DNA from: a virus | Direction: 5' to 3' (one strand) | Length of the DNA: 46,376 bases | IMG/VR virus record: IMGVR_UViG_3300037963_004322 | Location: 11,623-57,998 of that record | Shown here: one piece after another, positions 39,579 to 46,376 of the stretch | Layout: each line of letters opens with the position of its first letter | Position numbering within the stretch: position 1 is the first letter of the stretch | Program-made: the position numbers and the translations under genes | Notes under the pieces: model-generated | Seen by the model: only the letters and a program-made list of their open reading frames with translations | Told to the model about the DNA's origin: nothing | Database searches by the model: none

Positions 39579-41462
39579 ATGCCAAAATATACTTCTGGAA
39601 GAACAAAAAGATTTGGTCAAAGAGATATTACGACCGATAGATATGATTTTCTTGGATTAGAACAAGCAGAACCTGATCTTGGAGACCCTACAGTTGGTGT
39701 GGGATCTACTGGTTCTAATCCCAAACCTGCAGGTCAAACTTATGTTTTGGCAGCAGTTGCAGGTTATGAGGGGAAAAGATATTGGGCACCAATTAATACT
39801 GATGGTGTTGAAGTTGACATTATTGGAGAACAAGGTACTCAAGGTGCTCAGGGAACTGGTGTTCAGGGGAATCAGGGGAATCAGGGTGCTCAAGGTCTTC
39901 GTGGAGGGTCAGCTTCCTGGTTTAGAGTAACATCGAATTACACTGCATCTGATGGTCAACAAATTATTGCAGATACAACAGGTGGTTCATTTACAATAAC
40001 ATTACCATCTAGTCCCACTGCAGGAACTAGTATCACAATTGCTGATGGTGGTCAATGGGAAACTACAAATTTAACTATTGATTCTAATGGAGCTAAAATT
40101 GAAGGTTCTACCGATGAGGAACTAATTGTTGATATTAGTCAAACCATGTTATTTCTTGTCTATGAAGATTCTACTGATGGGTGGCAAGTATATTCAACAG
40201 TAGGTCCTCAAGGCATTCAAGGTACAAGTAATCAAGGTACTCAAGGAACTCAAGGTGCAGGAGTTCAAGGCAATCAAGGAAATCAGGGTACAAGTAATCA
40301 AGGTCTTCAAGGAGTTCAAGGCACAGGAGTTCAAGGCACTCAAGGAAATCAGGGTGTGCAAGGCATGGGGCATCAAGGTGCTCAAGGAAATCAAGGTACT
40401 CAAGGAAAACGCGGAGATCAAGGTACTCAAGGACTTCAAGGCAACCAAGGTAACCAAGGTGTTGGTACTCAAGGAAATCAAGGCACTCAAGGACTACAAG
40501 GATCTAAAGGTGCAGGAGTTCAAGGGAATCAGGGTGCGTTTGGAAGCCAAGGATTTCAAGGAGTTCAAGGTGGTGGAGACCAGGGTACTCAAGGTCTTCA
40601 AGGAGCACAGGGAGCAGGTGACCAAGGCACTCAAGGTAATCAGGGAGTTCAAGGAAATACCGGAATTAGAGGTGCGGTAAGTCCCATGAGTTTTGGAATT
40701 CTTGATCCTAGAATTGATGATTTAGATATATCTAACGTTACACAAACTACGGTTTCTAGTGTTACTGGTATGCCCAACGCTACATGGTTACCAAGTAGTT
40801 CTAAAATATTTGTATTCGATCAAGGATCGGCATTTGCTGATAGGTATGTTAGAACTCTTGGGCATGTGTATTTACGCACTGTCAGTAGTCTATATTTTAC
40901 AGTATCTAAAGGTGGTGGAAGTGGATGGGGAGAAACTCCAAGTACAAACTGCAACTTACTACTCCAATACAAACAAGATGGTGGTAGTTGGACCACTATG
41001 CTTGAACTTGAACCTGTTGATGTTAGTGATAATGGTGTTTGGGAAGTATATGAAATTGGTATTCCTACTGCTGCAAAAATTCTTGGCGGAGTTCAAATAC
41101 AAATTATTCAAGAAACTCATAATGGGGAAAATTATGATACATGGGCATGCTCAGTATTGGTTCCAGAAGTAACTGGTAATCAAGGTGTTCAGGGTGCTCA
41201 AGGACTTCAAGGTCTGCAAGGTCTGCAAGGTCTGCAAGGTACTCAAGGTCTAAGTCACCAAGGTTTGCAAGGTTTGCAAGGTGTTCAAGGAAATCAAGGT
41301 ACTCAAGGAGTTCCTGGAGATTTTCAGGGTACTCAAGGTTCTAGAGGTCATCAAGGTTCTCAAGGTGCTCAAGGTTTCCAAGGTTTCCAAGGTCTTCAAG
41401 GTTTGCATGCAAGTACTATCATTGATCCAGAATCAGTCTTTGAAGTTATGCTATTTAACTAA
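39579..41462 (+). CDS. Second collagen-like tail fibre protein
   Basis: A 627-residue protein. Residues 1-80 are a compact head (KYTSGRTKRFGQRDITTDRY). Three collagen-like G-x-Q blocks follow at about 85-109, 208-367 and 533-611. Between the first two lies a beta domain (SDGQQIIADTTGGSFTITLP), and between the last two a jellyroll-like domain (residues 385-525) with LYFTVSKGGGSGWGETPSTN and WEVYEIGIPTAAKILGG. The protein thus alternates flexible collagen-like rods and folded knobs. The triplets are again G-x-Q. It shares the style of the fibre at 35680, but the globular parts differ. Confidence 0.7.
   Translation: MPKYTSGRTKRFGQRDITTDRYDFLGLEQAEPDLGDPTVGVGSTGSNPKPAGQTYVLAAVAGYEGKRYWAPINTDGVEVDIIGEQGTQGAQGTGVQGNQGNQGAQGLRGGSASWFRVTSNYTASDGQQIIADTTGGSFTITLPSSPTAGTSITIADGGQWETTNLTIDSNGAKIEGSTDEELIVDISQTMLFLVYEDSTDGWQVYSTVGPQGIQGTSNQGTQGTQGAGVQGNQGNQGTSNQGLQGVQGTGVQGTQGNQGVQGMGHQGAQGNQGTQGKRGDQGTQGLQGNQGNQGVGTQGNQGTQGLQGSKGAGVQGNQGAFGSQGFQGVQGGGDQGTQGLQGAQGAGDQGTQGNQGVQGNTGIRGAVSPMSFGILDPRIDDLDISNVTQTTVSSVTGMPNATWLPSSSKIFVFDQGSAFADRYVRTLGHVYLRTVSSLYFTVSKGGGSGWGETPSTNCNLLLQYKQDGGSWTTMLELEPVDVSDNGVWEVYEIGIPTAAKILGGVQIQIIQETHNGENYDTWACSVLVPEVTGNQGVQGAQGLQGLQGLQGLQGTQGLSHQGLQGLQGVQGNQGTQGVPGDFQGTQGSRGHQGSQGAQGFQGFQGLQGLHASTIIDPESVFEVMLFN
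40203..40680 (+). repeat. Tandem G-x-Q collagen-like coding repeats, central block
   Basis: Nine-base GGT/GGA-NNN-CAA units in the second fibre gene, with interruptions by GTGCAGGAGTTCAAGG-type variants (GAGVQG). A shorter block occurs at 39822-39905 and another at 41176-41410. Confidence 0.8.
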
Positions 41463-41470
41463 TTAAGTTG

Positions 41471-41478
41471 GATAAATA
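41471..41478 (+). promoter_or_regulatory. Late promoter GATAAATA
   Basis: GATAAATA in the 39-base gap before the gene at 41502. Confidence 0.45.
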
Positions 41479-41501
41479 TTTCAAAGATTTTGAGTTTATA
41501 G

Positions 41502-41897
41502 ATGCCGTTAGCAAGATTATCTATAGGTGATGTAGTCCAAGTTGCAGCAGGACAAACAGTTCCTATACTCACCGTTTCTAATAGTGAAGTAACATTTATA
41601 AGAACATTAATTATTCATGCAGCATCTTTGGAATCTACTACTCCAGATGCACCAGTCAATGTTCAAATATATGTCGTACCAAATGATCAAGGGAATGTAG
41701 GAGTTGCTACTGCAGGACATAGAATTGCAAGAGTTAATTTAGCTGCTAATGATACATTTTTTGTAGAACCTGAGTATCCTATAATTTTGGATACAAATAA
41801 TGATACACTTAAGGTGTATAATGAAGGCACTAATAATGCTGGTGCATCAGCTGCAACCATAAATGTATTAGCAATGGGCGATAGAGAGGTTCCTTAA
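41502..41897 (+). CDS. Small beta-rich fibre partner protein, paralogue
   Basis: A 131-residue protein with alternating strands: ARLSIGDVVQVAAGQTVPIL, TFIRTLIIHAASLESTTPDA, RVNLAANDTFFVEPEYPIIL and DTNNDTLKVYNEGTNNAGAS. Its layout matches the 113-residue protein at 39230 (virion-facing start, V-x-P/AANDT strand, long LVLE/IILD strand). It sits between the second collagen fibre and the Gly-rich adhesin. Adaptor between fibre pieces is a guess. Confidence 0.55.
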   Translation: MPLARLSIGDVVQVAAGQTVPILTVSNSEVTFIRTLIIHAASLESTTPDAPVNVQIYVVPNDQGNVGVATAGHRIARVNLAANDTFFVEPEYPIILDTNNDTLKVYNEGTNNAGASAATINVLAMGDREVP

Positions 41898-41900
41898 ACA

Positions 41901-43463
41901 ATGTTTAAAAATATTAATGCTGGATTAATTGCTTCAAGAGCAAGTTTTTTAACTAATCGAAATAGATTATTATATACTAGATTAATTAAAGATAGTACTG
42001 GTGAACAAGTGTACAGTTCATCAACTGGATACGTTTATCACATTTTTACACAACCTGGGTCATTTACAATGCATACTCCAGGATATGTAGATATTATGCT
42101 CGTCGGTGGTGGCGGCGGTGGTGGTGGCGGTACTGATAGAAACACAGAGTATTCACCCTATCTTCCATGGCATGGTGCTGGTGGCGGTGGTGCTGGCGGA
42201 GTAGCTCATTGGTATAATAAGTACATGCCAGGTGGTCCAGGTACTCTTGATACTGGTGCAGGTACCGGTGGTGTTCCTTCTAATTCACATATGCCTGGAA
42301 GGTATTATGTCCATGTTGGTGCTGGTGGTCCTGCTGGTGGTGGTGGGTTTATTATCGATCCTGGCGGTGACCACGAATTTGGCCATAAAGAAGGAGAACC
42401 TGGAAATTCTAGTTATATAGGAGCTCATCTAGATGATTCTCCAGTTGGTGCAAGTGCAGCGCAGGAATGGGGCATGCTGGTACCTAGTCTTTATGCCCCA
42501 GATACTTATCCTGACATAGGAGTAGTCCATTTGCGTTACCCATCGTCAGACCCAGGAAGAGTTTCTGAAAGACTTATTGCCATGGGTGGAGGTGGAGGCG
42601 GATTTGCTGGTTGGGGAGGCTTAGGTCGTGGCGAAATCTCTGGGTTCGATCCAGACAGTCATTATGTACCTGGAATACTGGGGAAAGATGGGGGATCACA
42701 AGGAGGGCACGGACATCTCATCAAAGATCCTCCTGGCGCAGCTTTCTATGCAGTAACAGTACCTGGAGCATTGGCTAATGGTAATGAAAGTTGGTTGCAT
42801 CCAGAAGAACTACCACAAGGAAATCCTGGTGGATTAAATGATGCAGCACCTGATCCTTCAGGTTCCATCGGCGGCGGTGGTGGCGGAGGTGCTGGTTCCC
42901 CTGGTCGTTATGGTCAGAAATCTTCTGACGGTTCAGCAACGTGGTTTGCTGGTGCTGGAGGTGCTGGCGTTGCTGCTTTCAATGGTGACACTGGAATTCC
43001 TAATGATTATGGCACTCCAGGACCTGCTAATGATCCTACTACTTTTACAACTCCTTTTCCAGGAAGTGTTCCTTCCGGTATACGTTCAAATAATGTTATG
43101 TTGGAGACTAGAACTAGGTGGTTTGGTGGTGGTGGTCATGGAGGATTTAATGATAATTGGAGTTGGTTAGATTCTGTAGTTAGAAGCTACGATTCTAACA
43201 GTGGCATTTATACATATTCGGCAGTAAATGGATATGTTGGTGGTGGTGGCGCACGTTTTGGTCCACCATCATTGAGTGGTTCTGATAATCCTGAAGAATT
43301 TGCTGAAAATGTGTATCCTTTCTGCCATTACCAAAATGGTAGAGCGAATACAGGTGGTGGTGGATGTGGAGGAGCTCACCGTAGTTACTCTGACACCGGC
43401 AATTATCCAGCAGGATCAGGAGGTTCTGGAATCGTCATAATTCGCTATCAGGCAGCTCATTGA
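41901..43463 (+). CDS. Glycine-rich adhesin-like tail fibre protein
   Basis: A 520-residue protein. After a polar head (about 1-60) and HIFTQPGSFTMHTPGYVDIM, the chain is dominated by Gly-rich loops (LVGGGGGGGGGTDRN, GAGGGGAGGVAHWYN, GGGGGGAGSPGRYG). It ends GSGGSGIVIIRYQAAH, the usual C-terminus of glycine-rich phage fibre domains. Such polyglycine sandwiches form the variable receptor-binding tips of T-even type gp38 adhesins. The loops hold many His, Tyr and Trp, fit for sugar contact. It follows the two collagen-like fibres by a few bases. Confidence 0.66.
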   Translation: MFKNINAGLIASRASFLTNRNRLLYTRLIKDSTGEQVYSSSTGYVYHIFTQPGSFTMHTPGYVDIMLVGGGGGGGGGTDRNTEYSPYLPWHGAGGGGAGGVAHWYNKYMPGGPGTLDTGAGTGGVPSNSHMPGRYYVHVGAGGPAGGGGFIIDPGGDHEFGHKEGEPGNSSYIGAHLDDSPVGASAAQEWGMLVPSLYAPDTYPDIGVVHLRYPSSDPGRVSERLIAMGGGGGGFAGWGGLGRGEISGFDPDSHYVPGILGKDGGSQGGHGHLIKDPPGAAFYAVTVPGALANGNESWLHPEELPQGNPGGLNDAAPDPSGSIGGGGGGGAGSPGRYGQKSSDGSATWFAGAGGAGVAAFNGDTGIPNDYGTPGPANDPTTFTTPFPGSVPSGIRSNNVMLETRTRWFGGGGHGGFNDNWSWLDSVVRSYDSNSGIYTYSAVNGYVGGGGARFGPPSLSGSDNPEEFAENVYPFCHYQNGRANTGGGGCGGAHRSYSDTGNYPAGSGGSGIVIIRYQAAH

Positions 43464-43488
43464 CAAATTATGAGACTTATGCTACAAT
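43460..43488 (+). promoter_or_regulatory. Sigma70-type promoter, TTGACA-N17-TACAAT
   Basis: -35 TTGACA (43460-43465, overlapping the adhesin stop) and -10 TACAAT (43483-43488) have optimal 17-base spacing. The -10 ends 23 bases before the ATG at 43512. Confidence 0.8.
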
Positions 43489-43511
43489 ACCTAGGTAGTC
43501 ACAGAATTTGA

Positions 43512-43703
43512 ATGACTGAACAAGATTATTTGACTCGTTGTGTTGTTGACCCCATGTCACGGACATTTTACCTGTACTCCAGTGAAGGCAATACACAAAC
43601 GATCGAGTGTGAGACGCTAGAACAGTTTATGGATGTTCTTGATGTTACAAAAATGCTTCTTGATGATACTGACTGCCTTGCATATACAAATCCACTAATG
43701 TAA
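43512..43703 (+). CDS. Small hypothetical protein
   Basis: A 63-residue acidic protein: MTEQDYLTRCVVDPMSRTFY then LYSSEGNTQTIECETLEQFM and a helical end with DVLDVTKMLLDDTDCLAYTN. No domain recognised. It is transcribed from the strong promoter at 43460 and is followed 1 base later by the Phd-like gene. It lacks RelE- or PIN-type toxin motifs, so I do not call it a toxin. Confidence 0.6.
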   Translation: MTEQDYLTRCVVDPMSRTFYLYSSEGNTQTIECETLEQFMDVLDVTKMLLDDTDCLAYTNPLM

Positions 43704-43704
43704 A

Positions 43705-43878
43705 ATGGAAATATTTACTTTGAAAGAATGGGAAGAGAACTTTGATGAACTTTTTGATCGAGTCGAAAATGGAGAAACGATCGGGATCATGAGAGAAGAT
43801 GGTCAAGCAGCAGTAATGATGCCTGCCGATGATGTCATGACAAAGATGTACATCGAAGACAACCACGAAGCATCTTGA
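43705..43878 (+). CDS. Phd/YefM antitoxin-like small protein
   Basis: A 57-residue protein. The pattern IFTLKEWEENFDELFDRVEN-GETIGIMREDGQAAVMMPAD follows the N-terminal dimerisation and DNA-binding fold of Phd/YefM antitoxins (a short strand, helix with F-x-x-L-x-x-x-V, GE, then a strand pair and VMMP). The C-terminal toxin-wrapping extension is very short. No toxin gene is visible nearby. It could repress its own operon or block a host toxin; both are inference. Its last codons contain the -35 of the next promoter. Confidence 0.55.
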   Translation: MEIFTLKEWEENFDELFDRVENGETIGIMREDGQAAVMMPADDVMTKMYIEDNHEAS

Positions 43879-43903
43879 CAAACCACCATTCTTACATTAT
43901 AAT
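43875..43903 (+). promoter_or_regulatory. Perfect sigma70 consensus promoter, TTGACA-N17-TATAAT
   Basis: Both hexamers match the consensus exactly (43875-43880 and 43898-43903) with 17-base spacing. No coding frame starts for 280 bases downstream. The predicted start near 43908-43910 lies just before a structured RNA and a tRNA, so this is an RNA-gene promoter. Confidence 0.88.
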
Positions 43904-43907
43904 TACT

Positions 43908-44083
43908 ACAGCGAGGACTTGAGACGTTCCAACCAAAGGTGCCCAGCGGTTCGGATATACCGAAACCCTGTAGTTGGGAATCAGCCCCCTTTGGATGTTC
44001 AGGGTGGACCCCTGTCCTACTCCGATGTGAAACTGTCAGTATACTGGGTGTAGCGCCCACATAGTATACGGATAAGTCCATCG
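43908..44083 (+). ncRNA. Candidate structured non-coding RNA upstream of a tRNA
   Basis: This roughly 175-base, GC-richer stretch has no plausible gene. The ends pair: CGAGGACTT (43912-43920) with AAGTCC-A-TCG (44074-44083), nine pairs with one bulge. Inside are TTCGG-ATATA-CCGAA (43950-43964), extended by GG/CC and CAG/CTG; CAGGG/CCCTG around 44000-44014; and GTATACT/AGTATAC (44039-44045 with 44063-44069) enclosing TGGG/CCCA. TTCCAAC (43927-43933) can pair with GTTGGGAA (43973-43980), which suggests a pseudoknot or alternative fold. It lies between a perfect promoter and a tRNA. I cannot match it to 6S, tmRNA, RNase P or a named riboswitch. Confidence 0.6.
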
Positions 44084-44087
44084 TCAT

Positions 44088-44159
44088 GGGACTATCGCAT
44101 ATTGGTTAATGCCCACTGCTTATAACGGTGTGAACTGGGTTCAATTCCCAGTAGTCCTA
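44088..44159 (+). tRNA. tRNA-Ile(UAU)
   Basis: A complete cloverleaf of 72 bases: acceptor GGGACTA/TAGTCCT (one G-U), D stem GCAT/ATGC with loop ATTGGTTA, anticodon stem CACTG/CGGTG with loop CTTATAA (anticodon TAT at 44121-44123), variable loop TGAA, T stem CTGGG/CCCAG with loop TTCAATT, discriminator A. CCA is not encoded. It decodes AUA, an abundant codon in these AT-rich genes. It shares the promoter at 43875 with the RNA before it. Confidence 0.85.
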
Positions 44160-44162
44160 TTT

Positions 44163-44170
44163 CTAAATAA
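44163..44170 (+). promoter_or_regulatory. Late promoter CTAAATAA
   Basis: CTAAATAA directly after the tRNA, 11 bases before the ATG at 44182; AGGA lies between as a ribosome-binding site. Confidence 0.45.
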
Positions 44171-44181
44171 AGGAAAAACCA

Positions 44182-44493
44182 ATGTCCTTTAAGTATAAGA
44201 TCACATCTTCATTTCATTGGTACAATAATGAAAGTATTGTTGTAAAGATGTATTTTATAAATGGAATTCCATTTACATTTGATGAGCTTCCAGATGGACA
44301 TCTCTATGACAGAGAGTTATGTGAGGAAGCAAATAAGAATAGATCTTATGAGATAGAAGATTTATATAGACTTTCTCTCTATTTGATAGATGAAGAAGCA
44401 CATCCATGTCTTTTTATGGTGGACTTGGAAAACCCAGAAGACATGCCTGATGACGAGTGTATTGTTTATGACGAAGAAGATCTGACCTCATAA
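44182..44493 (+). CDS. Acidic hypothetical protein
   Basis: A 103-residue, strongly acidic protein. SFKYKITSSFHWYNNESIVV starts with beta strands, followed by FINGIPFTFDELPDGHLYDR, a helix (LYRLSLYLIDEEAHPCLFMV) and an acidic tail (PEDMPDDECIVYDEEDLTS). No family recognised. The negative charge could suit a DNA mimic, but nothing specific shows that. AGGA precedes the ATG, and the stop overlaps the next late promoter. Confidence 0.55.
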   Translation: MSFKYKITSSFHWYNNESIVVKMYFINGIPFTFDELPDGHLYDRELCEEANKNRSYEIEDLYRLSLYLIDEEAHPCLFMVDLENPEDMPDDECIVYDEEDLTS

Positions 44494-44496
44494 ATA
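44490..44496 (+). promoter_or_regulatory. Late promoter ATAAATA
   Basis: ATAAATA (CATAAATAAA context) overlaps the stop of the preceding gene, about 33 bases before the large fibre gene at 44529. Confidence 0.5.
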
Positions 44497-44528
44497 AAAC
44501 ATAGAAATATTTCGTCAAGCATAGTCAG

Positions 44529-46376
44529 ATGCCTCTTAATAAGTTAGATAATTTTATCAAGAACACTGAAGGTAGAATTCTTTATGTGAACCCCAGTGAT
44601 CTTGACTCTACCGACTCGGTTACTAATGAAGGTAATTCACTTGCTCAACCATTCAAAACAGTTCAAAGAGCACTGTTAGAGGCAGCAAGATTTTCATATC
44701 TGCAAGGAAATAATAACGATATTACCGAAAAAACCACTATTTTACTATTTCCAGGTGAGCACACTATCGATAACAGACCTGGATGGGCAATTTATGATAA
44801 TAATAATGTTGCTTATATTGTTCCTCCATCAGGAGGTACTGGAGTTCCTGCAGCCCAAAATTTAAATTTACAACTCGATAGTAATTTTGATTTAACTCAA
44901 GAAGATAACCTACTTTATAGATTCAATAGTGTTCATGGTGGTGTTATTGTACCTAGAGGAACATCTATTGTTGGTCTCGACTTAAGAAAAACAAAGATTA
45001 GACCTAAGTATGTTCCTAATCCTACAGACACTTACGAAGATGCTCCACAGTCAGCAATCTTTAGAATTACTGGTGCATGTTATTTCTGGCAGTTTTCAAT
45101 TTTTGATGGCAACGACTCTGAAGAAGTATATACTAATCCTAAATCATTTGACACTAATAATAGATCAAAACCAAGATTTAGTCACCATAAGTTAACTTGT
45201 TTTGAATATGCGGATGGTGTCAATGTAGTCAATAGATCTGCATATGGAGAATTAACTGACCTTGATATGTATTACCATAAGGTTGGTAATGCATACAACG
45301 ATTATAGGGAAATTGAGAATCTATCTAAGTATCCCAAATCTTCCCTAGCATTTGCCAAGAGAGCACCTGAATGGGAAATTGTTGGTGCCTTCCAGGCAGA
45401 CCCTATCAATATTAGTGACATTAAATCTGGTAATGGTACAACTGCATCAACCAGAATAACTGTAACTACATCAACTCCACATAACCTCAACTCCAGTACA
45501 CCTATTATTATTCGTGGTGTAAGAGTAACTGATTATAATATCTCAACATTTGTTCAGGATATTATTGATGATTTTACATTTACTTATCTACTAGAGAAAC
45601 TTGAAAGAAATCTTGATGCATCACCACCACTAGATAATGCAACAGTAACAATTGAGACAGATACTGTCAATGGAGCATCTCCATACATCTTCAACATTTC
45701 ATTGAGATCTGTCTGGGGTATATGTGGAATGCATGCGGACGGCTCTAAAGCAGATGGTTTCCGTTCAATGGTTGTTGCACAGTTTACCGCTGTGTCCCTA
45801 CAAAAAGATGACCGTGCATTTGTAAAGTATGATGAAACAAGACGAGTGTATGATCAAGTCGAATATACTCCCGTAAATGGTGCGGCACTACCTGCAGGAT
45901 CATCCTCAACAAATAGTGCAAAAGTATATCACTTAGATCAAACTGCAATGTATAGACCTGGATGGGAATCCAGTCATATTAGAGTATCTAATGATTCTTT
46001 TATTCAGGTCGTTTCCGTTTTCGCCATTGGATTTGCATTCCACTTTGATATGGATACTGGTGCCGACGCATCAATTACAAACTCAAACTCAAACTTTGGT
46101 CAATTTGCACTAAAATCTGAAGGATTTAAAAAAGGAGCATTTGATAAAGACGATCATGCATATGTAACTGGACTAATTGCTCCAAGATCAATTGATCGTT
46201 CAATTGAAGATGATATTGAATGGTCAGAGAAAACCGAAGCTGCTGAGTATCAAGGCAGAAAAGTCACTCTTAACAAGCCTTTCAGAACACCTGATGGGCC
46301 AAAGAAGATGTCTGTATATGTCAAAAACGAAAAAGGCAATGTGGTCAAGGTTAACTTTGGTGACCCTAACATGAAG
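44529..46376 (+). CDS. Large tail fibre/structural protein with beta-helix domain, N-terminal part
   Basis: An open frame of 616 codons from ATG 44529 that runs off the right edge. The start MPLNKLDNFIKNTEGRILYV, then NPSDLDSTDSVTNEGNSLAQ and PFKTVQRALLEAARFSYLQG are the known beginning of a very large cyanophage virion protein with a pectate-lyase-like right-handed beta-helix (strand-turn pattern TTILLFPGEHTIDNRPG, GGVIVPRGTSIVGLDLRKTK, FWQFSIFDGND, HHKLTCFEYADGVNVVNRSA). WEIVGAFQADPINISDI, IIIRGVRVTDYNIS and FQVVSVFAIGFAFHFDMD-type strands follow. It probably forms part of the tail fibre or baseplate periphery. No enzyme site seen. Confidence 0.75.
   Translation, partial: MPLNKLDNFIKNTEGRILYVNPSDLDSTDSVTNEGNSLAQPFKTVQRALLEAARFSYLQGNNNDITEKTTILLFPGEHTIDNRPGWAIYDNNNVAYIVPPSGGTGVPAAQNLNLQLDSNFDLTQEDNLLYRFNSVHGGVIVPRGTSIVGLDLRKTKIRPKYVPNPTDTYEDAPQSAIFRITGACYFWQFSIFDGNDSEEVYTNPKSFDTNNRSKPRFSHHKLTCFEYADGVNVVNRSAYGELTDLDMYYHKVGNAYNDYREIENLSKYPKSSLAFAKRAPEWEIVGAFQADPINISDIKSGNGTTASTRITVTTSTPHNLNSSTPIIIRGVRVTDYNISTFVQDIIDDFTFTYLLEKLERNLDASPPLDNATVTIETDTVNGASPYIFNISLRSVWGICGMHADGSKADGFRSMVVAQFTAVSLQKDDRAFVKYDETRRVYDQVEYTPVNGAALPAGSSSTNSAKVYHLDQTAMYRPGWESSHIRVSNDSFIQVVSVFAIGFAFHFDMDTGADASITNSNSNFGQFALKSEGFKKGAFDKDDHAYVTGLIAPRSIDRSIEDDIEWSEKTEAAEYQGRKVTLNKPFRTPDGPKKMSVYVKNEKGNVVKVNFGDPNMK

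Noticed and set aside
43908-44083. The structured RNA as a group I intron, hammerhead ribozyme or RNase P RNA
   Set aside because: The conserved core motifs of these RNAs (for example CTGATGA...GAAA or GAGGAAAGTCC) were not found.
43803-44087. A 94-codon open frame on the minus strand over the structured RNA
   Set aside because: It covers the Phd-like gene and the RNA hairpins, has no ribosome-binding site, and its composition follows the RNA stems.

Overview
This window reads as a segment of a T4-like cyanobacterial myovirus (cyanophage of marine Synechococcus or Prochlorococcus). The evidence is an AT-rich, tightly packed genome with ATGA and TAATG overlaps. It carries recognisable T4-type genes (gp33, gp59, gp32, gp53, gp48, gp4, gp54, gp26, gp5), T4-style late promoters (CTAAATA/ATAAATA) and cyanophage-typical accessory genes (PhoH-like, ThyX, glutaredoxin, DUF1825-like, DUF4278-like, 2OG-Fe(II) oxygenases). 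No photosynthesis gene is present. Family assignments come from reading motifs, without database searches.

Layout. 1-7557 (+): the 3' end of a sulfotransferase, two kelch-like fibre paralogues around a GT4 glycosyltransferase and an unknown protein, a 2OG oxygenase and a fibre-assembly chaperone. 7543-14263: three more 2OG oxygenases (one on the minus strand), a beta-propeller protein, a GT11 fucosyltransferase-like gene and a 970-residue GT2-GT25-TPR-methyltransferase fusion. 14268-16011: glutaredoxin and small conserved phage genes, closed by a strong terminator. 16096-17248: a sigma70-type promoter and six very small genes; two of these are framed by sequences resembling the halves of a glutamine-riboswitch/downstream-peptide RNA. 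17254-22351: a frame-disrupted thyX, then phoH-like, exonuclease, gp33, a fifth 2OG oxygenase, gp59, a DUF1825-like gene and gp32. This is the T4 33-59-32 order with insertions. 22422-25597: a Mom-like DNA-modification gene, and on the minus strand gp4, an unknown gene, gp48 and gp53. 25641-35674 (+): gp54, gp26 with a predicted -1 frameshift into a gp51-like frame, tape-measure-like and peptidoglycan-hydrolase tail proteins, a gp27-like hub, gp5 and a separate spike-tip gene. 35680-43463: collagen-like and glycine-rich fibres with small beta-rich partner proteins. 43512-44159: a two-gene operon ending in a Phd-like protein, a perfect sigma70 consensus promoter, a highly folded RNA of about 170 nt and a tRNA-Ile(UAU). 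From 44529 a large fibre gene runs off the window.

How it works together. gp33 and the late promoters suggest the structural genes are expressed late. The strong sigma70-type promoters before gp32, the small-gene cluster, one oxygenase and the RNA/tRNA unit suggest early or middle expression for those. The glycosyltransferases, sulfotransferase and hydroxylase-type oxygenases lie among the fibre genes, so modification of virion fibres or of the host surface is a reasonable inference.

Most notable: the textbook -1 frameshift signal at the end of gp26, the structured RNA plus tRNA-Ile(UAU), the split riboswitch-like elements around two small genes, the four-domain glycan enzyme together with collagen-like fibres, and the internal lesion in thyX.
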